Below are positions 1-9,290 of a stretch of DNA of 64,000 bases, in pieces. The notes beneath the pieces were generated by a model. It did no database searches and was not told the origin of the DNA. It saw nothing but the letters and a program-made list of their open reading frames with translations. Source of the DNA: Paenibacillus sp. FSL W8-0186 (GTDB taxonomy: Bacteria > Bacillota > Bacilli > Paenibacillales > Paenibacillaceae); assembly GCF_037969765.1 (NCBI RefSeq), contig NZ_CP150207.1:4803001-4867000 (forward strand). The letters are read 5' to 3'. The position numbers and the translations under genes were made by a program. Position 1 is the stretch's first letter. Every line of letters begins with the position of its first letter.

Positions 1-2131
1 ATTTGCCCCCGCGGCCCATAAGCTCCGCATGCGTCCCGGCCTCAATAATTTCACCGTGATCCATGACAAAAATCCGGTTGCAGCGCATAATCGTGCTCAA
101 GCGATGAGCGATGATGATTGTAGTCACATCATCCAGATTATGTATGGTCTCCGAAATCGCCTTCTCCGTCGTCGAATCCAAATTGCTCGTCGCTTCATCC
201 ATAATGAGGATGTCCGGCTGCTTCAGGATCGCTCTTGCAATCGCGAGACGCTGCTTCTGTCCGCCGGATAAGTTGGACGCATCCTCCTCCAGTACCGTGT
301 TGTATCTTAACGGCAGCTCGTTAATGAAATCATGAGCCTTGGCTATCTTCGCTGCCTCCACGACCCGCTCCAGCTCCGTCTCGTCATCGATCCCAAGGCA
401 GAGGTTATCACGGATCGTACCGCTGAAGAAAAACGTATCCTGCGTAATATAAGCAATCTTCTCGCGCAGCGTATCTATGTTAATGTCCTTAATGTTGTTG
501 TCATTAATGAGAATATCGCCCTTCTCGGGGGAATAGAAACGCATAAGCAGCTGAATCAGCGTCGTCTTTCCTGATCCACTCTCGCCGACGAAAGCAATTT
601 TCTCCCCGGGAGAGATCGTTAAATTCACGTTTTTCAAGACAAGCTGTCTTGTGCCATACCGGAAATCCAGGTTCTGGAGCTTGATCTGCCCTTTCAGCGA
701 TACCGGACTGATCTTCCGGTCTTCACCCTTCTCCTTCTCCGGCGTAAGATCCAGAATCTCCCCGAGCCGGTCTGCGGCAACTACGGCCGTCTGGACCATC
801 GGCTGAAGGTTGATCAAATTCTGGATCGGTTCGAGGAAATAAGCGAGCAGCGCATTGAAGGTGATCAATTGACCCATCGACAAATTGCCGCGGATAACCT
901 GGTAGGCTCCTGCCCACAAAATAACGATTCCCCCGAGCGCCTGAACCAGCCCCTTTAATGATGCCTGCACATTATTGAAAAAACCGAAGCGGAACACGCT
1001 CCGCAGCAAAACAACAAACTTCTTCTCCGTCTCGAAATTCGCTTTCTGCTCCGCATTGTACGCCTTGACTGTCTCGATCCCGTTGATCGATTCTACCAGG
1101 TAGGAGTTCAACTGAGCGTTGTCCTCCATCTGCTTGCGGTTCATCCGTTCAAACGGCTTATGGAACGCCCATACAAGCACGAGGTACAAGGGGATCATCG
1201 TTGAGGTTACCCCAAACAGAAACGGGCTCTGGGAGTATAAAATGAACCCGCCGATCAGCGCCATGATGACGTCGATCATGATCGTTAAGGTTGCCCCCGA
1301 TATCGCGTCTCTCACTTTGGAGGCGTCCATCAGCCTGGAGATGATTTCTCCCGTCTTGCGGGTGCCGAAGAAATTCATCGGCAGCTTAAGCACATGCTGG
1401 TAGTAGCCGAGGATTAAGGAAATATCTAACTTCTGGCTCAAATATAGCAGCAAATGATTGCGGAAAGCGCTTAACAATATTCTGAACAGAGTCAAAGCAA
1501 TAACGCCGACGGAGACCATATGCAAGGTCTTGTCCAAACCGTGAGGCAAAATTTCATCCAACAAGAACTTAAAGTAGAATGCACCGAGAATTCCTAATAT
1601 GGTATAGAGAATTGACGCCATGAACAGGCTAAAGATAAGCTTGCGTTGAGGAATTAAAAGACTGAAAAACCGGGGAAATAATCCTTTCGTCTCATCCCCC
1701 TTTTGAAAGGTAGGCGCCGGAACCATCAGAATAAGCACGCCTGTCCAAATCTTAAAGAATTCCTCGGGCGTATACTTTACAATTCCTTTTGCCGGATCGG
1801 CAATGATAAGTTCCTTCTTCGTAACTTTATGTATGACTACGTAGTGGAGTAATGTTTGATCAATTATGACGTGTGCGATGGCCGGTAAAGGAATTGGCTC
1901 AAAAATGGATTCCTGGGCTGCCTTCACCCCCTTGGCTGTGAACCCAAGGCTCTCTGCGGCTTTAATGACACCGTAGACGTTCGTACCCCTCTTGTCCGTT
2001 CCGGCTGTCTCCCGTATCCGCGATATCGGAATCTTCAGCCCATGCTGCTTAGAAATCGTGGCCAGACAAGCCGCACCGCAGTCTTTGATATCGAATTGCT
2101 TGATGCAGTGGTATTTGCCCAAAAATATCAT
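1..2131 (-). CDS. C39 peptidase-containing ABC exporter, bacteriocin/peptide type (3' end outside window)
   Basis: The gene enters the window from the left; its C-terminus lies before base 1. Translation gives a C39 cysteine peptidase domain (about residues 1-150) with the catalytic block DIKDCGAACLA near residue 18, a His in LLHYVVIHK and an Asp in IADPAKG. A transmembrane region and an ABC ATPase follow, with Walker [13 protein letters not shown] near base 570, a SGGQ signature and DEATSNLD. Proteins of this family cut a double-Gly leader and export the peptide. An alternative in-frame ATG lies at 2146; neither start has a strong ribosome site. A GAF-LuxR regulator gene sits just upstream. 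No substrate peptide gene is visible in the window, so the substrate must be encoded to the left or elsewhere. The family call is secure; the substrate is unknown. Confidence 0.9.
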   Translation of the reverse strand, partial: MIFLGKYHCIKQFDIKDCGAACLATISKQHGLKIPISRIRETAGTDKRGTNVYGVIKAAESLGFTAKGVKAAQESIFEPIPLPAIAHVIIDQTLLHYVVIHKVTKKELIIADPAKGIVKYTPEEFFKIWTGVLILMVPAPTFQKGDETKGLFPRFFSLLIPQRKLIFSLFMASILYTILGILGAFYFKFLLDEILPHGLDKTLHMVSVGVIALTLFRILLSAFRNHLLLYLSQKLDISLILGYYQHVLKLPMNFFGTRKTGEIISRLMDASKVRDAISGATLTIMIDVIMALIGGFILYSQSPFLFGVTSTMIPLYLVLVWAFHKPFERMNRKQMEDNAQLNSYLVESINGIETVKAYNAEQKANFETEKKFVVLLRSVFRFGFFNNVQASLKGLVQALGGIVILWAGAYQVIRGNLSMGQLITFNALLAYFLEPIQNLINLQPMVQTAVVAADRLGEILDLTPEKEKGEDRKISPVSLKGQIKLQNLDFRYGTRQLVLKNVNLTISPGEKIAFVGESGSGKTTLIQLLMRFYSPEKGDILINDNNIKDINIDTLREKIAYITQDTFFFSGTIRDNLCLGIDDETELERVVEAAKIAKAHDFINELPLRYNTVLEEDASNLSGGQKQRLAIARAILKQPDILIMDEATSNLDSTTEKAISETIHNLDDVTTIIIAHRLSTIMRCNRIFVMDHGEIIEAGTHAELMGRGGK

Positions 2132-2179
2132 TTCAGATCGTCCCATCCGCAATTTAGTTGTGTACAGGCCGTTTCCTAA

Positions 2180-2210
2180 ATTATACCATTTATGGGCTAT
2201 TCCTTGTAAA
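2180..2210 (-). promoter_or_regulatory. Probable promoter of the C39 exporter gene
   Basis: On the minus strand there is an extended -10 box, TGGTATAAT, with TATAAT at 2185-2180. A -35-like TTTACA lies at 2210-2205, 19 bp upstream. Transcription would start near 2173, about 30-40 bases before the ATG. The spacing is slightly long, but the extended -10 can compensate. Confidence 0.5.
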
Positions 2211-2229
2211 TATCCCTTTAGGGATATTT
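2208..2229. promoter_or_regulatory. Perfect 9-bp inverted repeat overlapping the -35 region
   Basis: The arms AAATATCCC (2208-2216) and GGGATATTT (2221-2229) flank a 4-base TTTA loop. No T-run follows in either direction, so it is unlikely to be a terminator. It overlaps the -35 box of the exporter promoter and lies just downstream of the LuxR-type regulator gene, so it may be that regulator's operator. Confidence 0.4.
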
Positions 2230-2256
2230 CGAGGCTAAATTTCCCTAATGCTCGTA

Positions 2257-3078
2257 TTAAGGATGAAATTTGATAATGAATTCTCCCTTATCGCTGACAT
2301 TGGTTTTTTTGTAGACATTTTTTAGCGTATTTTTCACGGTTCCTGGAGCAATATACAGCATTTTGGCGATTTGCCCTACCGAATGATTATGCATCCACAG
2401 ATAGCCGATTTCCTTCTCCCGTTTGGTCAATCCGCATTTATCAAATGCAAGGTAAATCGCCTGCTTCCTCTGCTCTGGATGAGGCAGTCTCCCTACGACG
2501 CGGTCTATTAATTGCTGCAGCAGCGGTACGACGTATGTAATATCTTCGTTGACGGATAATGACATGTCCAAATATCCTTTAATTTCACCGTTGATGCAGA
2601 TAGGAGCGCAGATGCAGGACCAGCCCGCAAACAGCTTCAGGTGATGCTCTTCCCCGCGAATAACAGCAATGCAGCCCGTTTCCATCGCGACGGACAGCGC
2701 ATTGATCCCCGCGTGCTTTATATCAAACAAGCTGCCAACCCTGACATTATGCTCCTTTAGCGAAGCGACCACATGCTCGGGGCCGCTCAAGCTAAGCGTC
2801 GCACCCTCCGTATCCGTCAAAAAAAATATAAACGGCCGGATCAAAAACCGGTGAAGCGCTTTCAGCTCTTCTTCCACTACGGAGATCAGCTCTTGGTGGG
2901 TAGCTAATCTTTGGATCATTTCCTCTTCTGAAATACACTTCAATTGATCCATGTAAACATGATGCCCGCTAAGTGCAAAGGAGCTGTTCCACTGCTGAAT
3001 CGTTCTCTGGTTCACGTCCTTCAAATAGACCCACTGACCGTCAGGTAACGCCGTCTGATAACTAAAGACGCTTTTCAA
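2257..3078 (-). CDS. GAF-like sensor / LuxR-type HTH transcriptional regulator
   Basis: A 273-residue predicted cytoplasmic regulator. The middle part (about 90-200) resembles GAF input domains of the kind found in AcoR-like proteins, with segments such as VRVGSLFDIKHAGINAL and APICINGEIKGYLDMS. The C-terminus (about 212-270) is a LuxR-type helix-turn-helix: GLTKREKEIGYLW, then HSVGQIAKMLYIAPGTVKNTL. The start is TTG at 3078, preceded by AGGAGA at good spacing. It is transcribed toward the C39 exporter about 125 bp downstream, and a perfect inverted repeat lies in the gap, so control of that exporter is the simplest inference. The ligand is unknown. Confidence 0.8.
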   Translation of the reverse strand: MKSVFSYQTALPDGQWVYLKDVNQRTIQQWNSSFALSGHHVYMDQLKCISEEEMIQRLATHQELISVVEEELKALHRFLIRPFIFFLTDTEGATLSLSGPEHVVASLKEHNVRVGSLFDIKHAGINALSVAMETGCIAVIRGEEHHLKLFAGWSCICAPICINGEIKGYLDMSLSVNEDITYVVPLLQQLIDRVVGRLPHPEQRKQAIYLAFDKCGLTKREKEIGYLWMHNHSVGQIAKMLYIAPGTVKNTLKNVYKKTNVSDKGEFIIKFHP

Positions 3079-3210
3079 AATATCTCTCCTTTCCTACTTT
3101 TAAGAAATATTTTACCATAATATATTACCTTTTAACTATATTGGTAATTTAAGTTTTGTAAATATTTAGCGCTTTTAAGGGTTGCTGTATAAGCATCCTT
3201 CCCAGGAAAA

Positions 3211-3232
3211 AAAACGCCTCACGGCGTTTTTT
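3211..3232 (-). terminator. Rho-independent terminator of the pectin operon
   Basis: A perfect 8-bp stem, AAAACGCC / GGCGTTTT, has a TCAC loop and a T-run. It lies 40 bp after the ASRT gene stop on the minus strand and closes the pectin operon. Confidence 0.8.
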
Positions 3233-3271
3233 AGCAAGCTTAATTTAGATGAAATTTTGAGCAGGACACGG

Positions 3272-3649
3272 CTAATTTTCAATAGGATAGGCCATGACGC
3301 TCATCAGTGCCAGCTCCGGCTGGGTAGTATCGAGCCGGCTGTATTGAATAATGACGGGAACATCACTTTCTACCGTTAGCGCATAAGGCACCCCGGCAGG
3401 GATTCGCTCTCCGCCGCTCTCCAGGGAGGAAGTGCGAATATGCCTCGTGCGGCGGCCTTCAACAATAGCCTCAATGCCCTCCAGCGGCTCGCGGTCTTCA
3501 TAATAAACGGTAATGCCAAGCCTTGCCGGCGTCTCCCCGCAATTCAGCACGCAGATGCTTTCGTGGCTGACGAGTTCTCCCCGGCTGTCCGGCGGAATAT
3601 ATCCGTCGGGTATGACCCAGAAACGGTGTCCTTTTGCTTGAACTTCCAT
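3272..3649 (-). CDS. Anabaena sensory rhodopsin transducer (ASRT) family protein
   Basis: The product is 125 residues, the usual length of the ASRT family. It keeps the family signature along its whole length: GYIPPDSRGELVSHESICVLN, ITVYYEDREP, RRTRHIR, a VPVIIQYSRLDTTQPELALMS segment and a final AY. The founding member binds a photosensory rhodopsin in Anabaena, but no rhodopsin gene is visible here. Family analyses have proposed small-molecule or sugar binding by this beta-sandwich fold. Here it is the last gene of the rhamnogalacturonan operon, 21 bp after GH105, which fits a carbohydrate-related role. The family is clear; the function is inferred. Confidence 0.85.
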   Translation of the reverse strand: MEVQAKGHRFWVIPDGYIPPDSRGELVSHESICVLNCGETPARLGITVYYEDREPLEGIEAIVEGRRTRHIRTSSLESGGERIPAGVPYALTVESDVPVIIQYSRLDTTQPELALMSVMAYPIEN

Positions 3650-3670
3650 ATTGGCGGTTCTCCCTTCTTG

Positions 3671-4705
3671 TTAATTGTACGGATCTTCCTTGGAGCGCAG
3701 CAGCTGCGCCAGGAACGCCAGGGCCAGCCCCTGTCCCCAGCCTTGGATCCGTTTGCAAGGCACATCCTTGTACCCCTCTACATCATTCATGACCGCCGTA
3801 CCGGCCGAAACGTCCGTCACCGTGCCGTCGTCCTTGATCCGGGACAGAATGCCTTCGATCGATTTTTGCGTATACTTGTTGTACAATCTTCCCCGCATCA
3901 GCAGCGCTGTAGCGATCCCAGCTGATCCGGAGGTTTCCAGGTAAGAGGTCTCGTCATCCAGCACCGTATGCCACAGCCCTTCGGGCGATTGCAGCCTGAC
4001 GAGTGCACTGAGCTGATCCCGCAAAGAGCCGTCGATGATCATATAAGATGGGTGCTGAACCTCGACGTACTGCAGCGCCTTCGACATCGTGAGCGCCGCC
4101 CAGCTGTTGCCGCGGGCCCAGTAGATACCGGACATATGGTTCTGGTTTAAATGATCCCAGCCATGATAGTAAAGATTCGTGTCCGGATCCTGCAGAAACT
4201 CCTCATGTCCGTGATACTGCTTCAGGCCGTCCTCAAAATATTCCTTGTTTCCGAGCAGATGCCCGATGCGCAGCAGAAAATAACCCGCCATGAACATCGT
4301 ATCCACCCAAGCCTGCTGGGGAAATACGTCATTCACCGAATTCACCGTATGCTGAAAAATACCATCCGCGAACCGTTCCGCTTTATTTTTCAAAAATTCC
4401 GCCATTTCGACAGCCGTGTTTAAATATTTCTCGTCCTGGTAGACCTGATATAGCGTCAGCAGACAGTGGCCGATTGACACGCCGTTTACGGAAAGCTTCG
4501 GCAGGCCGTCCTCCATATGCTCGTCGACCCAGGCTTTCAGCTTAGTTAGATACTCCTCATTTCCCGTTGCCTCGTACGCTTCGCAGACCCCGTAATATGC
4601 TACGCCGCCCGGCCAGTCCCAGTTGAAATCCATATTAAACGTACGTTCGACGACCCGGTCGATCATCTGCTTCACCTTCGCCTCATCATAAACCAATGCT
4701 GGCAT
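3671..4705 (-). CDS. yesR: GH105 unsaturated rhamnogalacturonyl hydrolase (YesR/YteR-like)
   Basis: The product is 344 residues, matching Bacillus YesR. The family removes the 4,5-unsaturated galacturonyl residue from rhamnogalacturonan lyase products in the cytoplasm. No signal peptide is present. Family landmarks are WPGGVAYYGVCEAYEATGN near the N-terminus, WVDTMFMAGYFLL (family Asp region), SGIYWARGNSWAALTM, LETSGSAGIATALL and RIQGWGQGLAL. The start at 4705 was chosen because GGGGAGGAG sits 8 bases upstream; a longer reading frame would run into the preceding esterase gene. It follows that esterase by about 50 bp in the same operon, so deacetylation and hydrolysis of imported oligosaccharides are encoded together. 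Confidence 0.92.
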   Translation of the reverse strand: MPALVYDEAKVKQMIDRVVERTFNMDFNWDWPGGVAYYGVCEAYEATGNEEYLTKLKAWVDEHMEDGLPKLSVNGVSIGHCLLTLYQVYQDEKYLNTAVEMAEFLKNKAERFADGIFQHTVNSVNDVFPQQAWVDTMFMAGYFLLRIGHLLGNKEYFEDGLKQYHGHEEFLQDPDTNLYYHGWDHLNQNHMSGIYWARGNSWAALTMSKALQYVEVQHPSYMIIDGSLRDQLSALVRLQSPEGLWHTVLDDETSYLETSGSAGIATALLMRGRLYNKYTQKSIEGILSRIKDDGTVTDVSAGTAVMNDVEGYKDVPCKRIQGWGQGLALAFLAQLLRSKEDPYN

Positions 4706-4757
4706 GTCTAGCTCTCCTCCCCTAAATGGCTCTGTGATCATTTGTTCCTCCCATACG

Positions 4758-5927
4758 TTACCTGAGATACATGAATAAAGGCTGCAGCTGCAAATCGCGA
4801 ATTCCGTCGGCAATTAACCGGGCGATCGCTTCTCCCCCCTGCTCCTGGAAATGCGTGTTGTCCCGCACGCCCGCAGGGAAGTTCATGTATTCGCCCGGGT
4901 ACACCCACATGAACAGGTCTTTGCAGCCCTCTGGCCCGGCTGCCTCGAACAATCGCTTGCTTCGGGCAGCAAGATCAATAAGCGGCGTATCCGTCTCTGC
5001 GGCCAGCTCCTGCATGGCCGTGATATAATCTCCATGCGTATCAGAGAGCGTTCCATCCGGGTTGAAATATCGGCGATGCACCGGCGTCACCAGCACCGGG
5101 TAGGCCCGCTTCTCCCGAGCGGCTTCGATATAACGCAGCAGATGCTGCTTAAATGTCGTAAACGGGTCCGTCCCCCGGGGATCGGGCTTCTCGTCGTTAT
5201 GGCCGAACTGGAGCAGCAGGAAATCGCCAGGTTTGATCAGCTGCAGAATCGCCTCCAGGCGCCCTTCCTCGATGAAGCTCCGCGAGCTGCGCCCGGACTG
5301 GGCATGATTATCTACACAGACATCGTGCTTGAACAAGGCGGGCAGCAGCTGCCCCCACCCCGCGTAGGGATAGCCGTCCTCCGGCTGATCCGTCACGGTG
5401 GAATCACCCGCAAGGAACAGGGTCAGCGTATTGGGCGCAGGCTGAAGCTCCAGCATATTCAGGCGAGGCGCCTGCCCTGACACTTGCAGGCGGAAGCGGC
5501 CGCCCCGCACAGGAACTGCGAATTTCTCCTCGATAAACTGCCCGGCTGCTGAGCGGATCGGCGGCAGCACCCGCTTGCTGCCGGCGACCTTCAGCAGGGT
5601 ATGCGTTTCCGCCAAAGCGTCTCCTGCCAGAATGCTCACCACATATACGCCGTCCGGCACATTTGCCGTAAACGTAGCTCCCACCGGAATGCAGAAGCGA
5701 TGATACAGCATGGCTCTGGCATCGCCGGGAACGGCAGCGGCAGCGGCCAATCTATCCCGGGCATACACACCGTTTATGTCCTCGAATCCATATCCGGCCG
5801 CTGAGTCATACACACTCTCCGCGGTCACGCCAGTATAGCCTTCCGCCGGCTGCCCTGGCCCAAAGTCGAATTTCCACGATATTTTCTCCAGTCCAGGCGC
5901 CGCGGCTCCTTTCCTCTCATCTTTCAT
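4758..5927 (-). CDS. yesT: SGNH/GDSL rhamnogalacturonan acetylesterase with N-terminal beta-sandwich domain
   Basis: The product is 389 residues. The N-terminal 140 residues (WKFDFGPGQPAEGYTGV...) resemble the carbohydrate-binding-like module found before many rhamnogalacturonan acetylesterases. The catalytic half carries the SGNH blocks: FLAGDSTVTD (nucleophile Ser), AQSGRSSRSF (Gly block), LLLQFGHNDEKPD (Asn block) and DNTHFQEQGGEAIA (Asp-x-x-His). No signal peptide is seen, so it probably deacetylates imported oligosaccharides. The start at 5927 has GGAGGGGG 6-7 bases upstream. It lies between the permease yesQ and the GH105 gene. It is longer than Bacillus YesT because of the extra N-terminal domain. 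Confidence 0.88.
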   Translation of the reverse strand: MKDERKGAAAPGLEKISWKFDFGPGQPAEGYTGVTAESVYDSAAGYGFEDINGVYARDRLAAAAAVPGDARAMLYHRFCIPVGATFTANVPDGVYVVSILAGDALAETHTLLKVAGSKRVLPPIRSAAGQFIEEKFAVPVRGGRFRLQVSGQAPRLNMLELQPAPNTLTLFLAGDSTVTDQPEDGYPYAGWGQLLPALFKHDVCVDNHAQSGRSSRSFIEEGRLEAILQLIKPGDFLLLQFGHNDEKPDPRGTDPFTTFKQHLLRYIEAAREKRAYPVLVTPVHRRYFNPDGTLSDTHGDYITAMQELAAETDTPLIDLAARSKRLFEAAGPEGCKDLFMWVYPGEYMNFPAGVRDNTHFQEQGGEAIARLIADGIRDLQLQPLFMYLR

Positions 5928-5977
5928 ACAATTCCCCCTCCCCGCGATGGTCTCCTATGGCTAACCGTCAACGTCTG

Positions 5978-6817
5978 CTAGCCTTTCAATCCGCTGCTGC
6001 TAATTCCTTCTACAATTTGTTTCTGGAACATAAAAAATACAACGACGACCGGAATCAGGCTGACGATGGACATCGCGAACATCGCTCCCCAGTTGGACCC
6101 GGACTCACTGTCCAGGAACATCTTCAGCCCCATCGACACGGTATATTTCTGCGGCGAATTCAAATACAGTACCGGGCCGATCAGATCTTCCCACCGCCAA
6201 TAGAAGGAGAAGATTGCCGCCGTAGCGAGCGCTGGTTTAATGAGCGGCAGAATGATGCGGTAGAAGAGCCGGAATTTGTCGCAGCCGTCGATCGTTGCCG
6301 CCTCATCGAGCTCGATCGGAATGGAGCGGATGAATTGGATCATCAGGAAAATGAAGAACGGCGCTCCGAAGTAATTCGGGATGACAATCGGCTTCATGCT
6401 GTTCAGCCATTCGAGCTTCGAGAAAATAATATATTGCGGGACAAGCACCACGTCATGGGGCAGCATCAGCGTCACCATCATTAGCGCAAACCACAGATTG
6501 CGCCCTTTAAAATCAAGCCGGCCGAAGCCGAAGGCGACCAGCGCCGAGGAAATGACGGCGCCGATGGTAGCCAGCACCACGATGATGAGCGAATTGACGA
6601 TAAACTGGGCGAAGGGCTGTCCTCCGACACCGGCCCAGCCTGCGGCATAGTTCCCAAAATCCCAGGACTGCGGGACAAGCTGCGAGGCCGTGGCAAAGAT
6701 CGTCCGGCTCTCCTTGAAGGAGCTCATGAACAGCCAGATGATCGGGTACAGCATAAGAATGGCAATTGCCCCGACAAAAAGATGGTAGACCGGCCATTTC
6801 CATTTGCCTGCAACCAT
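5978..6817 (-). CDS. yesQ: Carbohydrate ABC transporter permease, YesQ-like (MalG type)
   Basis: A 279-residue inner-membrane permease with six predicted helices. The permease signature loop is [24 protein letters not shown] (EAA-x3-G near residue 195), which contacts the shared ATPase. A clear AAAGGAGG site precedes the ATG at 6817. It starts 2 bp after yesP and completes the YesO-P-Q importer for rhamnogalacturonan oligosaccharides. No dedicated ATPase gene lies in the operon, which is usual: MsmX-type ATPases encoded elsewhere energise these importers. Confidence 0.9.
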   Translation of the reverse strand: MVAGKWKWPVYHLFVGAIAILMLYPIIWLFMSSFKESRTIFATASQLVPQSWDFGNYAAGWAGVGGQPFAQFIVNSLIIVVLATIGAVISSALVAFGFGRLDFKGRNLWFALMMVTLMLPHDVVLVPQYIIFSKLEWLNSMKPIVIPNYFGAPFFIFLMIQFIRSIPIELDEAATIDGCDKFRLFYRIILPLIKPALATAAIFSFYWRWEDLIGPVLYLNSPQKYTVSMGLKMFLDSESGSNWGAMFAMSIVSLIPVVVVFFMFQKQIVEGISSSGLKG

Positions 6818-6819
6818 GA

Positions 6820-7719
6820 TTAACGGCCTCCTTTCGACTCATAGAACACCCACAATTTCGATGTCTTGAACAGAATCGCCGTCATGATGCCGACCATGAT
6901 AAGCATGACCCAAGCCATCGCCGCGGCGTAGCCCATATTGTTAAACATGAAAGCCTGCCGGAACAAATACAGGGAGTACAGCAAGGTTCCGTCCATCGGC
7001 GTTCCTTCCCCTTTGGAAATAATATAAGCCGGCACAAAGGTCATAAATGCGCTGATCGTCTGCATGATCAGGTTGAATAGAATAATCGGGCTCAGCAGCG
7101 GCAGCGTAATCTTGAAAAATTTGCGGGGAGCGGTTGCTCCGTCAATGCTTGCCGCCTCGTACATCTCTGGGGAAATATTCTTCAGACCAGCCAGGAAGAT
7201 CAGCATGGACGATCCGAATTGCCATACCGACAGCGCGATCAGCGTGCCAAGCGCGGCATTAGGGTCGCCGTACCAAGCCACCGGCGGTATGCCGAGAAAT
7301 ATGAGCAGGCTGTTTACAATGCCCTGTTCGTTAAAAATGTTACGCCACATAATCGAAACGGCGACACTTCCGCCAATGATGGATGGCAAATAATACACAG
7401 TCCGGTAGAAGCCGACCATGCGCGACTTCGTATTGAGCAGCATGGCCACGAACAAGGCAAACATCAGCCGCAGCGGCACGCCGGCAAATACATATATAAA
7501 AGTAACTCTGACCGAGTTCCAATATTTCTGATCCTGGGTAAACATTTTTTTGAAATTGAAGGATCCGACCCACTGCGGGTCGTTAAATAAATTGTAATTC
7601 GTGAATGACAAATACAATGAGATCAAAATCGGAATAAACGTAAAGACCAAGAAACCGATCACAAACGGACTAATAAAAGCATATCCGGTCAAATTGGCTC
7701 TGAGTGACTGTTTCCGCAA
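6820..7719 (-). CDS. yesP: Carbohydrate ABC transporter permease, YesP-like (MalF type)
   Basis: The product is 299 residues from a TTG at 7719, chosen because AGGAGG lies about 10 bases upstream and the protein then starts directly before the first helix ([19 protein letters not shown]). The alternative upstream start at 7761 adds 14 residues. Six helices are predicted, with the EAA loop [22 protein letters not shown]. It pairs with YesQ and with the lipoprotein YesO encoded just upstream. Confidence 0.9.
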   Translation of the reverse strand: MRKQSLRANLTGYAFISPFVIGFLVFTFIPILISLYLSFTNYNLFNDPQWVGSFNFKKMFTQDQKYWNSVRVTFIYVFAGVPLRLMFALFVAMLLNTKSRMVGFYRTVYYLPSIIGGSVAVSIMWRNIFNEQGIVNSLLIFLGIPPVAWYGDPNAALGTLIALSVWQFGSSMLIFLAGLKNISPEMYEAASIDGATAPRKFFKITLPLLSPIILFNLIMQTISAFMTFVPAYIISKGEGTPMDGTLLYSLYLFRQAFMFNNMGYAAAMAWVMLIMVGIMTAILFKTSKLWVFYESKGGR

Positions 7720-7843
7720 GGCATCTGCACCTCCTGGCAGTATGGTGAACATGAAATCCACCTGAGCAGCGGCAGTAAACGGGAATTCTTCACCCCAATA
7801 GCTGATTTACCGCCGCGCTCAAGTGGTCTAGGACAGCCTAAGC

Positions 7844-9175
7844 CTATTTATTGTTAGCCAGGATGCCGTTCGCTTCCTGCCGGAACGCAGCAGCCGCTTT
7901 CTCCGGAGTCATCTGCCCGTAGTTGATCTGCTCCACCAGGTCGGCAAGGGAGGCGATCACCTGCGGCGAGCCTACCGGCGGGGCCGGGCTCATCGGTGAG
8001 CTCTTCTCTTCCATAGCCGCAACGAAGTCGAATACCTGCTTCTCCGGCTCCGACAATTCGGAGACGATCGCTTCTTTGATCGAAGCCGAGATTGGAACTC
8101 CGCGCTCACCCTTAATCATTTTGTTGGCTTCTACGTCGTTAATCCAGAAATCGATAAATTTCGCCGCTTCTTCCTTGTTCTTAGAATGAGAAGTGATCGA
8201 CCAGAACATGCTCGGCTGCATGTACAGGCCCTTCTCCATATCCGGTCCCATCATAGGCGCCAGCTCCATCGGCCGGTTGACCGCAGCCTGGAGTCCAACG
8301 TACTGGTTAGACCATTGCCATACGCCGACACCCATTCCTTTGACGATTTCCGATTCCTCCAAAATGCCTTTCGTTTGCGTCAGCTTCTCTTGGGAAGGAA
8401 CGGCGCCTTCTTTGATCAGCCTGGCCAGACGCCCGAAGAATTCGGTGAACAAAGCATCATCCTCATAGCCGAGCGCCGTACCTTCCTTGTTATACAGGGA
8501 ATATCCATGGGTACGAAGGAAGTAATGGAAGAAAATATCCGGCGCCATGGAGCCGTCCATGACATAACCCGCGTCTCTAACCTTCATGGCGATTTCCTCA
8601 TATTGATCCCAAGTCCAATTTTCGGGGATGCTGTCGACGCCGGCTTTGTTCAACAGCTCTGGGTCGTATTGAAATCCAAGCACGTTCACACCAGTCGGCA
8701 CGCCGTACTGGACGTCGTTGATTTTTCCCGTGGAAATCACATTATCGTTAACGTCATCAATTTTGATTTGATTGCCTATATAAGGCGTCAGGTCCTCAAG
8801 CTGGCCGTTTTTGGCGTATTGCACGATGTAAGAGATGTCCATTTGCACGATGTCCGGCAGCTGGTTCGCAGCCGCCTGGGGCGCGAGCTTCTTCCAATAG
8901 TCGTCAAATGCAGCATATTCGACGTCAATTTTGACATTCGGGTTCAGCTCCTGATACTTATCGACGATTTGCTGGGTATATTCATGGCGCTTATCGCCTC
9001 CCCACCAGGCAATTCTCAGCGTCGTTGTATCTTTTTTGCCCTTGCTCTCTTGTGCGGGCTTGTCATCGCCCCCTCCGTTACTCGCACCTCCGGTGCTGCC
9101 TCCGCCGCTGCAGGCAGGCAAAATGAACAGCAGGGCAACCAACATCCATAAAGCGGTTTTCTTCCTCACAAACAT
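7844..9175 (-). CDS. yesO: Extracellular sugar-binding lipoprotein, YesO-like
   Basis: A 443-residue solute-binding protein of the bacterial extracellular family 1. The signal peptide ends in a lipobox, LFILPACSGGG, so the mature protein should be lipid-anchored. A Gly/Ser-rich linker follows, then the binding fold starting TTLRIAWWGGDKRHEYTQQI. An AAAGGAG site precedes the ATG at 9175. A perfect-consensus cre-like site lies 27 bp upstream of the start codon. In the operon it supplies substrate to YesP/YesQ; rhamnogalacturonan oligosaccharides are the expected ligand because of the neighbouring hydrolase genes. Confidence 0.9.
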   Translation of the reverse strand: MFVRKKTALWMLVALLFILPACSGGGSTGGASNGGGDDKPAQESKGKKDTTTLRIAWWGGDKRHEYTQQIVDKYQELNPNVKIDVEYAAFDDYWKKLAPQAAANQLPDIVQMDISYIVQYAKNGQLEDLTPYIGNQIKIDDVNDNVISTGKINDVQYGVPTGVNVLGFQYDPELLNKAGVDSIPENWTWDQYEEIAMKVRDAGYVMDGSMAPDIFFHYFLRTHGYSLYNKEGTALGYEDDALFTEFFGRLARLIKEGAVPSQEKLTQTKGILEESEIVKGMGVGVWQWSNQYVGLQAAVNRPMELAPMMGPDMEKGLYMQPSMFWSITSHSKNKEEAAKFIDFWINDVEANKMIKGERGVPISASIKEAIVSELSEPEKQVFDFVAAMEEKSSPMSPAPPVGSPQVIASLADLVEQINYGQMTPEKAAAAFRQEANGILANNK

Positions 9176-9201
9176 GCTCTCCTTTCGTCGAACGCTAGTT
9201 T

Positions 9202-9215
9202 GTTAACGCTTACAA
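9202..9215. promoter_or_regulatory. CcpA-binding (cre) site before yesO
   Basis: On the minus strand the site reads TGTAAGCGTTAACA, matching the cre consensus TGWAANCGNTNWCA at every position. It sits between the regulator gene yesN and yesO, so catabolite repression of the transport operon is the likely effect. Confidence 0.75.
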
Positions 9216-9290
9216 GTTTTATTTTCGCCCCTAAAGGGGGTGTAAGGAAACTCACTCATCCGACTTAAAGGTATAAAAATCAGAGGTGCT

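Noticed and set aside
3272..3649. Assigning a light-sensing role to the ASRT-family protein
   Set aside because: No rhodopsin gene is visible and the operon is devoted to pectin breakdown.
4851..5480. Plus-strand open frame of 209 codons
   Set aside because: Antisense to the SGNH esterase gene, which has all catalytic blocks; no start signal.
8186..9151. Long plus-strand open frame of 321 codons
   Set aside because: It lies entirely antisense to yesO, has no ribosome site, and its sequence shows no family features; it is a shadow of the GC-rich yesO gene.
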